Origin: Symbiodinium natans
Taxonomy: Eukaryota > Sar > Dinophyceae > Suessiales > Symbiodiniaceae
Reading direction: 5' to 3'
Assembly (NCBI GenBank): GCA_905221605.1
Contig: CAJNDS010001495.1
Coordinates: 1-16,552 of the forward strand
Length of the DNA: 16,552 nt
Part shown: in pieces, positions 7,471 through 15,133 of the stretch
How the letters are laid out: each line of letters starts with the position of its first letter
Position numbering within the stretch: position 1 is the stretch's first letter
Translations under genes and position numbers: made by a program
Notes under the pieces: generated by a model
What the model saw: only the letters and a program-made list of their open reading frames with translations
Told to the model about the DNA's origin: nothing
Databases searched by the model: none

Positions 7471-9925
7471 TGAAAATAAATTAAAGAAATTAATGAAATT
7501 AATGAAATTAAAGAAATTAATTAATTTCTTTAATTTCTTTAATTTCGCACAGAGAGGCCCAGAAATTAAAGAAATTAATGAAATTAATTAATTTCTTTAA
7601 TTTCTTTAATTTCTCACAGGGAGGCCCAGAAATTAAAGAAATTAATGAAATTAATTAATTTCTTGAATTTCTGTATTTTCTCACAGAGAGGCCCAGAAAT
7701 TAAAGAAATTAAAGAAATTAATTAATTTCATTAATTTCTTTAATTTCTTTAATTTCATTAATTTCTTTTAATTAGTCTCGCAAGCCCGAAGGGCTACCGG
7801 AATTAATTTCTTTAATTTCTTTAATTTCTCACAGAGAGGCACAGAAATTAAAGAAATTAAAGAAATTAATTGGGGTAGCCCCCCCGGCTCACGGGTCTAA
7901 TTAAAATAAATTAAAGAAATTAATGAAATTAATGAAATTAAAGAAATTAATTAATTTCTTTAATTTCTTTAATTTCGCACAGAGAGGCCCAGAAATTAAA
8001 GAAATTAATGAAATTATTTAATTTCTTTAATTTCTCACGGAGAGGCCCAGAAATTAAAGAAATTAATGAAATTAATTAATTTCTTTAATTTCTTTAATTT
8101 CTCACAGAGAGGCCCAGAAATTAAAGAAATTAAAGAAATTAATTGGGGGCCCCCCCCCCCGGCTCACGGGACTAATTAAAATAAATTAAAGAAATTCATG
8201 AAATTAATGAAATTAAAGAAATTAATTAATTTCTTTAATTTCTTTAATTTCGCACAGAGAGGCCCAGAAATTAAAGAAATTAATGAAATTAATTAATTTC
8301 TTTAATTTCTTTAATTTCTCACAGAGAGGCCCAGAAATTAAAGAAATTAATGAAATTAATTGATTTCTTTAATTTCTCACAGAGAGGCACAGAAATTAAA
8401 GAAATTAAAGAAGTTAATTGGGGGGGCCCCCCCGGCTCACGGGACTAATTAAAATAAATTAAAGAAATTAATGAAATTAATGAAATTAAAGAAATTACTT
8501 AATTTCTTTAATTTCTTTAATTTCGCACAGAGAGGCCCAGAAATGAAAGAAATTAATACAATTAATTAATTTCTTTAATTTCTTTAATTTCTCACAGAGA
8601 GGCCCAGAAATTAAAGAAATTAATGAAATTAATTAATTTCTTTAATTTCTTTAATTTCTCACAGAGAGGCCCAGAAATTAAAGAAATTAAAGAAATTAAT
8701 TAATTTCATTAATTTCTTTAATTTCTTTAATTTCTTTGATTTCTTTTAAGTAGTCTCGCAAGCCCGAAGGGCTACCGGAATTAATTTCTTTAATTTCTTT
8801 AATTTCTCACAGAGAGGCCCAGAAATTAAAGAAATTAAAGAAATTAATTGGGGGGGGCCCCCCGGCTCACGGGACTAATTAAAATAAATTAAAGAAATTA
8901 ATGAAATTAATGAAATTAAAGAAATTAGTTAATTTCTTTAATTTCGCACAGAGAGGCCCAGAAATTAAAGAAATTAATGAAATTATTTAATTTCTTTAAT
9001 TTCTTTAATTTCTCACAGAGAGGCCCGGAAATTAAAGAAATTAATGAAATTAATTAATTTCTTTAATTTCTTTAATTTCTCACAGAGAGGCCCAGAAATT
9101 AAAGAAATTAAAGCAATTAATTAATTTCATTAATTTCTTTAATTTCTTTAATTTCTTTAATTTCTTTTAATTAGTCTCGCAAGCCCGAAGGGCTACCTGA
9201 ATTAATTTCTTTAATTTCTTTAATTTCTCATAGAGAGGCCCAGAAATTAAAGAAATTAAAGAAATTAATTGGGGTAGCCCCCCCGGCTCACGGGACTAAT
9301 TAAAATAAATTAAAGAAATTAATGAAATTAAAGAAATTAATGAATTTCTTTAATTTCTTTAATTTCGCACAGGGAGGCCCAGAAATTAAAGAAATTAATG
9401 AAATTAATTAATTTCTTTTTAATTTCTTTAATTTCTCACAGGGAGGCCCAGAAATTAAAGAAATTAATGAAATTAATTAATTTCTTTAATTTCTTTAATT
9501 TCGCACAGAGAGGCCCAGAAATTAAAGAAATTAAAGAAATTAATTAATTTCATTAATTTCATTAATTTCATTAATTTCTTTAATTTCTTTAATTTCATTA
9601 ATTTCTTTTAATTAGTCTCGCAAGCCCGAAGGGCTACCGGAATTAATTTCTTTAATTTCTTTAATTTCTCACAGAGAGGCCCAGAAATTAAAGAAATTAA
9701 AGAAATTAATTGGGGGAGCCCCCCCGGCTCACGGGACTAATTAAAATAAATTAAAGAAATTAATGAAATTAAAGAAATAATTAATTTCATTAATTTCTTT
9801 AATTTCGCACAGAGAGGCCCAGAAATTAAAGAAATTAATGAAATTAATTAATTTCTTTAATTTCATTTATTTCCCTAAGAGAGCCCCAGAAATTAAAGAA
9901 ATTAAAGAAATTAATAGGTAAATAA

Positions 9926-10120
9926 ATTAAATTCCTCATACAAGTGATATACGTGAAATGGACCCAAAAGGTCCCTCTCACATATACATATCTATGTACA
10001 GGGGGATAGAAGTACCTACCAAGAGCCAGTAGGTTAGGCCTTGTGGGGTTTGGGCTTGAGGGGGCTGCGGGGGGCTGCAGGATGCTTGGGGTTCAGAGAT
10101 TTCGGGGAGCTGACGCGCTA
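9926..10120. other. Junction between hairpin satellite and telomere-like region
   Basis: After the last decayed hairpin loop (CCCTAAGAGAGCCCCAG near 9873) the sequence changes to unique DNA. It contains a short hairpin (GGACCCAAAAGGTCC near 9960) and a G-rich stretch (GGGGCTGCGGGGGGCTGCAG near 10065). The first TTTAGGG heptamers follow at about 10125. No ORF or recognised signal was found. Confidence 0.6.
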
Positions 10121-10124
10121 TGAG

Positions 10125-10520
10125 GGTTTAGGGTTTAGGGTTAGGGTGGGGCGGCTTCGTGACAAATAAGCTTGGGTTCTGCACCAAAAGCCAAAACCCG
10201 AAACCTGAAGAATCCTAAACCCTAAGCCCCAAACCCTAAACCCCAAACCCTAAACCCTAAGAGCCGTAAGGCGCGAGTAGGCTGAAGCCAGGAACAAGGC
10301 CGCATGCGGACCATTAACTCCATGTCGGGACTTAGGGTTTAGGGTTTAGGGTTTAGGGTTTAGGGTTTAGGGTTTAGGGTTTAGGGTTTAGGGTTTAGGG
10401 TGGTGAAGTTTCAAAAGACGTTTAGGGTTAAGAGTTGTTGGATTTAGGGTTTAGGCTTAGGGTTTAGGGTTTAGGGTTTAGGGTTTAGGGTTTATGGGTT
10501 TAGGGTTTAGGGGTTTTAGG
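10125..10520. repeat. Interstitial telomere-like repeats, blocks in both orientations
   Basis: TTTAGGG-type heptamers occur at 10125-10148, CCCTAAA/CCCCAAA-type at about 10200-10260, ten perfect TTTAGGG units at 10332-10401, and a further block at about 10440-10515 with TTTATGGG and TTTAGGGG variants. The orientation change within 200 bp, with a unique segment (10261-10331) between blocks, rules out a simple chromosome end. Degenerate heptamers continue to about 10660. Confidence 0.9.
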
Positions 10521-10704
10521 GTTCTAGATTCTAGGGTTTATCAGCGTTAAAGGGTTATAGGGTTAGAGTTTAGGGTTTAGCGCTTTAGGGTTCAGAAGGC
10601 TTTATCAGGGTTTTGCTAGGGCTTATCAGGGTTTACATGGGTCTTTAAGCGCTTCTACAGGTCTAGGGTTGAGGATTTGGTTGAAGGCGAAGCAACACCC
10701 GAGG

Positions 10705-11080
10705 CCCAAAACCCTAAACCCTAAACCCTAAACCGCAGCCTTGACGAATGCCGATCATGAGCCCAGCGCCCACATTGGCGACGACCAGAGCCTTGTCGGC
10801 ACGGCCATCATCTTCCAGGGGAACCACCTGGAAGGTTAAGGTTCAGGGGTTTAGGGTTTGGGGTTTAGGGTTTAGGGTTTGGGGTTTGGGGTTTGGGGTT
10901 TGGGGTTTGCAGTTTAGGGTTTTGGGCATAATAGTAAACTAAGTACTAAGTCCCCCCCCACTTTAAGTATTGGACAACGTCCGTATCGGCAAACATACCC
11001 TCTTGGCCGGCTTGGGAAGCTTCTGCGTAACTTGCCTTAGGGTTCAGGGTTCAGGGTTTACGGTTTAGGGTTTAGGGTTT
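10705..11080. repeat. Telomere-like blocks between short unique segments
   Basis: Four CCCTAAA units lie at about 10709-10735. A mixed TTTAGGG/TTTGGGG block lies at about 10845-10920, and a TTCAGGG/TTTAGGG block at about 11038-11080. The unique GC-richer segments between them (10739-10835, 10945-11037) have open frames on both strands and are used as candidate exons in model A. The TTTGGGG variant is concentrated at 10880-10915, where it forms a short homogeneous run. Confidence 0.85.
10739..11026 (+). other. Competing plus-strand exon pair overlapping model A
   Basis: A plus-strand pair is also possible. Exon 10739-10834 has acceptor CCGCAG and donor GTTAAG. Exon 10968-11026 has acceptor CCCCCCCCACTTTAAG and donor GTAACT. 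They join in frame and give peptides such as HIGDDQSLVGTAIIFQGNH and LDNVRIGKHTLLAGLGSFC. This overlaps exons 7 and 8 of model A, so both cannot be right unless the locus is transcribed from both strands. I recorded it because its splice signals are as good as those of the minus-strand reading here. Confidence 0.15.
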
Positions 11081-13066
11081 GCGTGACGCCCCAGCAGCGT
11101 CTTTCCAGCCTCCTGGTACAGCGGCCACCAGCCAAACGGAGTCTTCGACTTGTGGGGATGCTTCTTCCTCAGTCAACCCCTAGACCTGGAACCCAAAAAC
11201 ATAACCTCAAATCCCAAATTCTAAACCCCGAACCCTATAAACACCAAACCCTTATAACTAAACCCCAAAGGCTTAATCCTAAACCCAAACCCCAAACCCC
11301 AAACCCTAAACCCCAAACCCTAAACACCCCAAAAACCCCAAAAACCCTAAAAAAACCCAAAAACCCTGAAAACCCTAAAAACCCAAAAAAACCCTAAAAA
11401 CCCCAAAAAACCCTAAACAACCCTAAAAACCCTAAACAACCCTAAAAACCCTAAAAACCCTAAGCAACCCAAAAAACCCTAAAATAAACCTAAAATCCCT
11501 AAAAACCCTAAAATCCCTACAAAGCCCTAAAATCCCTAAAAACCCTAAAACCCCTAAAAAGCCCTAAAAACCCCTAAAAACCCTAAAAAACCCTAAAAAA
11601 ACCCTAAAACCCTTAAAAGCCCGCAACCACTCCCAGGTCCGACGCTGGCCTCTGTGCCGAGTGGCTCTTCGGATCGTATGGGTTTGAAAGGGCTTGGGGT
11701 TTAGGGTTTAGGGTTTAGGGTTTAGGGTTTAGGGTTTAGGGTTTAGGGTTTAGGGTTTAGGGTTTAGGGTTTAGGGTTTAGGGTTTAGGGATTGGGGTTT
11801 AGGGTCTCGGGTTTAGGGATTGGGGTTTAGGGTTTAGGGTTTGGGGTTTGGGGTTTAGGGTTTAGGGTTTAGGGATTGGGGTTTAGGGTTTAGGGATTAG
11901 GGTTTAGGGTTTAGGGTTTAGGGTTTAGGGTTTGGGGTTTAGGGTTTAGGGTTTAGGGTTTGGGGTTTGGGGTTTGGGGTTTAGGGTTTTGAAGGGTGGG
12001 TTTGGCGTTTAAAGGGTTTAGGCTTTCTAGGGCTTAGAGTTTAGGGTTTGGGCTTGAGGTCTAGGGTTGGGGGTTTGGAGTTTAAGGTTTAGGGCTTTAG
12101 GGTTCGGGGTTTGAAGGATTTTGGTGAAGCTTTACCTCGTTCCGTCGTCCTCTGTCACGGAGCCACTCTCAGACGCAGAAGGACCTGAAACCTTCTGAAA
12201 GATACTCCTGAATATGATCCTCTTGAACCCAATAAGGTAAAATATCACATGTGCCAAGGGCCTACCGAGAAGAGAGAGGGAGAGACAGAGACTGGGAGAG
12301 AGGGAGAGAGAGCAAAGAGATGGGGAGGGAGAGAGATACTGCACCGTGCAATCCCTAAACCCCTAAACCCCTCAACCCCAGCCCCGGCCCCCAAAACCCG
12401 ACACCCTAAATGAAGGGCGCGCATCCGTCGCCACTCGCGCGCCCAAGCTCAAGTCTCCGAACTGATAAAAAGGTCCCTTCCCTCCTTAAAAGGCCTGATG
12501 TATGGGCCCTTGGGTTGTATGATTACCCTAAACACTGAACCCTAAAACCCTATTCCCCAAACCGAGTTAACCCCCAGGTATGCCCTAGACCCTATTCCCC
12601 AAACCTAAAACCTTTGACTCAACCCCCAGAGTCCGCCCCAGGCCCGGAACTCCCAGGCACCTGAAGTTTCATACTCCCTTTGTATCCTCTTCGGTTTAGA
12701 GTTTTGGGTTTCGTATGAACAGAATGGCAACACAGAGTTCCTGAAAAGACGATCGAATTCCCAAAGCCATCTTGCCGGCTGGTCGCAGAAGCACGTCCAT
12801 CGTGGGCGGATGGAGAATACGCCACAGGTTTAGGCTTTAGGGTTTAGGGCTTAGGGTCTACTGGCTTTGTACCTCGGTTCCCTAAAGCCCCAAAATGAGG
12901 GCAATTGATTCGAACGGGTAGCTTGGTTGAACCTCAAGCCCTTATGCAATCTAAGCCCTAAGCCTTAGACCCTAAACCCTGCATTCACTCTTCTTATGGA
13001 GAAGATCTCTGGGCTCTCCAACCATTGTGGATCAACTCGAGGACCAAGCACATTATCGAATGCCAT
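10755..13066 (-). CDS. Tentative eight-exon gene model A (unknown protein, about 230 residues)
   Basis: Hand-assembled minus-strand model, exons in order of translation: 13066-12978, 12932-12873, 12834-12721, 12261-12136, 11692-11621, 11167-11083, 11035-10962, 10827-10755. The start is an ATG in CCCATGG at 13066, with an in-frame TAA upstream. The stop is TGA at 10757-10755. Every junction keeps the reading frame. Donors are GT except two GC (introns beginning at 11620 and 11082); acceptors are all AG, five followed by G. Exons 3 and 4 join to give a hydrophobic stretch, LCVAILPLAHVIFYLIGF, that could span a membrane. It is followed by a Ser/Glu/Asp-rich tail (SGPSASESGSVTEDDG) and a basic segment beginning KKHPHKSKTPFGWW. 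I recognise no family. Several introns are mostly TTTAGGG/CCCTAAA repeat. Weak points: introns of 38, 45 and 47 bp, alternative frames in most exons, and a competing plus-strand reading. Confidence 0.25.
11205..11612. repeat. CCCTAAA-derived array with lengthened A-runs
   Basis: The array starts as CCCTAAA/CCCCAAA heptamers (to about 11330) and then shifts to units of 8-10 bases with longer A tracts (ACCCTAAAAA, AACCCTAAAC, CCCAAAAAAC), ending near 11612. Unit length varies from unit to unit. A 104-codon plus-strand frame (11083-11397) runs into it and encodes a Pro/Lys/Asn string produced by the repeat, so it is not called as a gene. Confidence 0.9.
11697..12115. repeat. Longest TTTAGGG block
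   Basis: Thirteen perfect tandem TTTAGGG units occupy 11700-11790. Imperfect TTTAGGG, TTTGGGG and ATTGGGG units follow to about 12000, then strongly degraded units to about 12115. With the CCCTAAA-derived array at 11205-11612 it forms an inverted pair around the short unique segment 11613-11696. Runs of four or more G-triplets make G-quadruplex formation likely on the plus strand. Confidence 0.95.
12136..12261 (-). CDS. Best-supported candidate exon of model A (42-codon length, membrane-like)
   Basis: This is the exon with the clearest splice context. The acceptor is TCTCTTCTCGGTAG followed by G, preceded on the minus strand by about 70 bases of CT-rich sequence resembling a long polypyrimidine tract. 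The donor is GAACGAG|GTAAAG. The intervening 126 nt are open in one frame throughout and encode a hydrophobic start (PLAHVIFYLIGFKRIIF) and an acidic, Ser-rich end. No plus-strand frame is open across the same interval. A second minus-strand frame (beginning ALGTCDILPYWVQEDHIQEY) stays open for 30 codons before TGA, so the frame choice is not certain. The CT tract may be only a microsatellite. Confidence 0.35.
12264..12338. repeat. GA/CT-rich microsatellite
   Basis: The plus strand is almost entirely purine (GAGAGAGGGAGAGACAGAGA-like), with irregular GAGA/GGGA units. On the minus strand it reads as a CT-rich tract directly upstream of the TAG|G acceptor of the candidate exon at 12136-12261, where it could act as a polypyrimidine tract. 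Ser/Leu-rich translation of this stretch on the minus strand is repeat-derived. Confidence 0.8.
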
Positions 13067-13340
13067 GGGAATGTTTTGGTGAAATTAAGGGAACCTGCTG
13101 TTTTTTGCCCCCTCCCTCAGGGTTTTAGGGTTTAGGGTTTAGGGTTTAGGGTTTAGGGTTCCCTCCTTGCTATATTGCTGAGGAGCCACACCTTGGAGTG
13201 GTCATAGGGGCTGCTTCCTTCTTGTGCTCTTGCGGCTTAGGCAGCAGGGCCTTCAGAGCCAAACAGCTGCAGAGTTCAGGGCGCAAGATTTAGGGTTTAG
13301 GGTGTAGGGTTTAGGGTTTAGGGTTTAGGGTTTGGGGTTG
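12350..13340. repeat. Scattered short telomere-like blocks
   Basis: CCCTAAA-type heptamers occur at about 12352-12412, 12525-12612 (diverged) and 12955-12980. TTTAGGG-type blocks occur at 12827-12857, 13121-13160 (five near-perfect units) and 13285-13340. Each block is only 25-90 bp and is separated by 60-250 bp of unique DNA. Several would fall inside introns of model A. Confidence 0.8.
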
Positions 13341-13690
13341 CCCACAAAACAGCGCCTCCCCACTTTAGAGTAGACCCATGAAAAAGTACCCACTTTCTAG
13401 GTATAAGTAGCAATAATTGGAACCCTATTAAAAGCATAGTAGGTGATGTTTATATGGTTGGGCCTGATCCTCAGATGCACCTCTGCACAGCTCGTCCTTC
13501 CTTGCTGATGAGTGAGATGAATCTCGTCAGGCTATGACAAAACACTCTTTGCTTGGGACTTTGGTAGGGTTTGGGGTTTAAGGTTTAGGGATTAGGGTTT
13601 AGGGTCTAGGGTTCAGGGATCAGGGTTTAGGGTCCAGGGCTTTGGGGTGCAACGCCTGAAATCTGCCGGCATAGTGGGACGCTATGACCA
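13067..13690. other. Unique segments between models A and B with exon-like reading frames
   Basis: Besides TTTAGGG blocks at 13121-13160, 13285-13340 and 13563-13650, this stretch holds two unique segments. On the minus strand, about 13170-13276 is open in a frame containing LALKALLPKPQEHKKEAAPM. In 13345-13550 one frame opens after a CATAG acceptor (PDEIHLTHQQGRTSCAE, then GAG|GTGCAT), and another part reads KVGTFSWVYSKVGRRCF after a CCTAG acceptor. They may be extra exons of model A or B or chance openings; I could not connect them without arbitrary choices. Confidence 0.2.
13563..13650. repeat. Degenerate telomere-like block
   Basis: It contains about ten heptamers of the types TTTAGGG, TTTGGGG, TCTAGGG, TTCAGGG and ATTAGGG, each with one or two changes. 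It separates the unique segment at 13345-13562 from the terminal exon of model B. Confidence 0.8.
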
Positions 13691-14277
13691 TCAGGCCCTG
13701 CCTCCAGAAGGTCTGCGCGCACGCAAACAAATCCTTCTGGCTGTGGGGACCTTGCATTCTTTATGCAGTCCATATACCTTAGCAACCCCTAGTAGCCCCG
13801 ATATAGTGTGAGACAGCTTTTGAAGCCCATGAGTCCCGAGTCCTTGATTTGTGAGTTCAGCGCTCCAGTCCAACTGATTCAGACGCCCTTGAGAATAGGG
13901 ATATGCTTGCTTGGGGCTTTTTGTACTGTAGTGTCTAGCTCTCCCTGAATACAAATGCTCGGATATGCTAAGCTTTAAATGTAAATGTGGGCAACATGAA
14001 AAACCTCCAGATAACATCGCATGTCGCACACACGGATTTGTCCAATCAGAATCTGGCAATGCGCACAAAGACCCCTGTCAACTTGTCATGAGATGAGGCC
14101 TCCGTACACCCTAAACCCTATACACCCAAACCCTAAACCCTAACCCACCGAGCTTGACACCTTTGCCGCACAGAACTGGGGTGACTTGTCGAGGTGAAGT
14201 TGGGTGTCGCCTCGCCTGTCCTGTCAACCCTCAACTCGACCGTAAGGGACGAAAGGGAGGGACCCGTCCAAAGGGAC
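13691..14277 (-). CDS. Tentative gene model B, 5'-partial, with a 128-codon terminal exon
   Basis: The terminal exon 14074-13691 is a 128-codon frame ending in TGA, in sequence free of repeats apart from nearby heptamers; it is the longest repeat-free open frame in the window. Two small upstream exons fit it in phase: 14277-14241 (VPLDGSLPFVPY; donor TACG|GTCGAG) and 14210-14161 (DTQLHLDKSPQFCAAK; donor AAG|GTGTCA). The terminal exon then follows the acceptor GACAG. The terminal part is rich in Arg, Ser, Leu and His with several Cys, and shows no membrane segment or motif I recognise. No start codon is assigned. An alternative splits the long exon, using GAG|GTTTTT and a TATTCAG acceptor, to give peptides such as QILIGQIRVCDMRCYLE in another frame. 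Same strand as model A, which lies downstream. Confidence 0.25.
14102..14147. repeat. Short CCCTAAA block
   Basis: About five CCCTAAA-type units, two of them altered (CCCTATACA, CCCAAA). It lies in the intron placed between the second and third exons of model B. Confidence 0.8.
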
Positions 14278-14361
14278 CTTCAGGGTTCAGCTAATGAGGT
14301 ATACAGGGACTATATGTAATACCAACAAATCATGATATTATGTTCATATATACACATACCT

Positions 14362-14444
14362 TTGCATATATATATATATATATATATATCAATACACAAT
14401 GGCATATATATATATAGATACATATATATATATATATATTCATA
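14362..14444. repeat. (TA)n microsatellites
   Basis: Two TA runs (about 14366-14388 and 14405-14440), interrupted by CAATACACAATGGCA and by single GATACA-type changes. The minus-strand frame at 14330-14548 owes its Tyr/Ile-rich end to this repeat. Its other half (14460-14548) is unique and translates to a plausible peptide (RDAAQGVELDSEKGPTIHP), but begins at TTG, not ATG, inside the foldback element at 14531. Confidence 0.9.
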
Positions 14445-14530
14445 TACGGGATATAGAGGGTTGTAGGATGAATTGTGGGTCCCTTCTCACTGTCCAGCTC
14501 TACCCCTTGCGCTGCATCCCGGGCTACGAA

Positions 14531-14628
14531 TTGCTTAAGAACCCCCAAAAATTAAAAAAAAAAAATCTTCCTTATTAAGGGCAATATAGGGATTATTATT
14601 CTTCTATTCTTTTGGGGCCCTTAAGCAA
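14531..14628. mobile_element. Small foldback (MITE-like) element, 98 bp
   Basis: The left end TTGCTTAAGAACCCCCAAAA and the right end TTTTGGGGCCCTTAAGCAA are inverted copies: the outer nine bases (TTGCTTAAG/CTTAAGCAA) match perfectly, and the rest differs by a few substitutions and one base of length. The middle holds a 12-base A-run and AT-rich sequence. No clear target duplication is visible in the immediate flanks (CGAA left, AGAG right). It encodes nothing. Inverted ends and small size suit a non-autonomous DNA transposon, but a decayed palindrome is possible. Confidence 0.55.
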
Positions 14629-14756
14629 AGAGTCGCAGGTGCTACCAGGACCCTGTCAGGGAAAGCCTTGCTTGGGGAAGTGTGGAACTTCAGAAGCCTG
14701 GGGAAAATTTCGGGCCCAGGGTGCGGGAGCTTGGGGGGGAGGGGGGGTTGAATTTT

Positions 14757-14883
14757 CGGGTTTAGGGTTTAGGGTTTAGGGTTCGGGGTTAGGGTAGTTA
14801 CAGGGTCGCTTAGGGTTTATTGGGGTTTGGGGTTTGGGGTTTGGGCTTTAGGGTTTAGGGTTAGGGTTTAGGGTTTAGGGTAA
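14757..14883. repeat. Telomere-like block, TTTAGGG with TTTGGGG
   Basis: Two sub-blocks (14757-14792 and 14815-14883) flank a short unique stretch (GTAGTTACAGGGTCGC). They are mostly TTTAGGG, with a TTTGGGG run at about 14823-14845. Immediately before it is a G-rich tract (GGGGGGGAGGGGGGG near 14733-14747). Confidence 0.9.
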
Positions 14884-14948
14884 TTGGGCCCTTGAAAGCG
14901 CACCCTCATGTACCTTGCAAAACCCAAGGGCCCATACTGGGCACCATA

Positions 14949-15059
14949 CCCCACAAACTCCAAAACCCCTCAATTAAGGAATATCCCGTAAATTATAATA
15001 GGAACCCTGGTATGATTTAAGGTACATTCCTTAATTCGGGGGTTTCGGAGTCTCTGGGA
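14949..15059. mobile_element. Diverged foldback (MITE-like) element, about 110 bp
   Basis: The arm CTCCAAAACCCCTCAATTAA at 14958 is inverted as TTAATTCGGGGGTTTCGGAG ending at 15050. With adjacent bases, 22 of 25 positions match. Weaker complementarity continues inward (GTAAATTATAATAGGAACCC against GGTTCCTATTATAATTTAC-like sequence) and a few bases outward, so nearly the whole element is an imperfect palindrome centred near 15004. Just upstream, TGGGCCCTTG (14885) and CAAGGGCCCA (14925) form another perfect 10-bp inverted pair. No ORF. Confidence 0.5.
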
Positions 15060-15133
15060 CCACCGCAGAACGTAGAGGCTTGGCCATTCGAAACTTCATC
15101 CTAAGCCCCGAACCAGATGAACCCTGACCAGAA

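Larger units (their letters stand above)
6971..9925. repeat. Hairpin satellite: inverted 9-mer arms around a constant loop
   Basis: The array is built of hairpin units of about 65-70 bp: (AATTTCTTT)n, then the loop C[T/G]CACAGAGAGGCCCAG, then (AAAGAAATT)n or (AATGAAATT)n. About 27 loops lie between 7025 and 9890, all in the same orientation. Units are grouped into a higher-order repeat of about 430 bp containing one 128-bp foldback module. The module left end (TAGTCTCGCAAGCCCGAAGG) occurs at 6971, 7343, 7773, 8751, 9172 and 9613. Its right end (GGCTCACGGGACTAA) occurs at 7093, 7456, 7886, 8161, 8434, 8864, 9285 and 9726. The two right ends at 8161 and 8434 lack a left partner, giving shorter periods of about 275 bp. 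No coding potential was seen. Confidence 0.95.

Noticed and set aside
6971-9925. A CRISPR-like array (regular repeats with short spacers)
   Set aside because: The 'spacers' are themselves repeated AATTTCTTT/AAAGAAATT tracts, the unit is palindromic throughout, no cas-like genes are near, and the surroundings are eukaryotic.
10739-11026. The hexapeptide-like string VRIGKHTLLAG on the plus strand as a left-handed beta-helix transferase
   Set aside because: Only one or two hexapeptide-like turns are visible, and the strand itself is uncertain. Too little for a family call.
11083-11397. 104-codon plus-strand ORF
   Set aside because: Two thirds of it is translated CCCTAAA-type repeat giving Pro/Lys/Asn low complexity. 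The unique first third has an equally good minus-strand frame used in model A.
10332-12000. A true chromosome end
   Set aside because: Heptamer arrays occur in both orientations and are flanked by unique DNA on both sides. None reaches the end of the window.
12900-12960. GATTCGAAC string resembling a tRNA T-loop
   Set aside because: No matching acceptor, D or anticodon stems can be formed around it on either strand.
12978-13066. Resemblance of the first exon of model A (DPQWLESPEIFSIRRVNA) to the W-x-NP-x-x-F-x-INR start of family 2 beta-galactosidases
   Set aside because: The similarity covers about 12 residues only, and the following exons show neither the expected jelly-roll motifs nor catalytic segments.
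14330-14548. 72-codon minus-strand ORF
   Set aside because: It has no ATG start (it begins at TTG in a foldback element), and half of it is translated TA microsatellite. Only 14460-14548 could be an exon.
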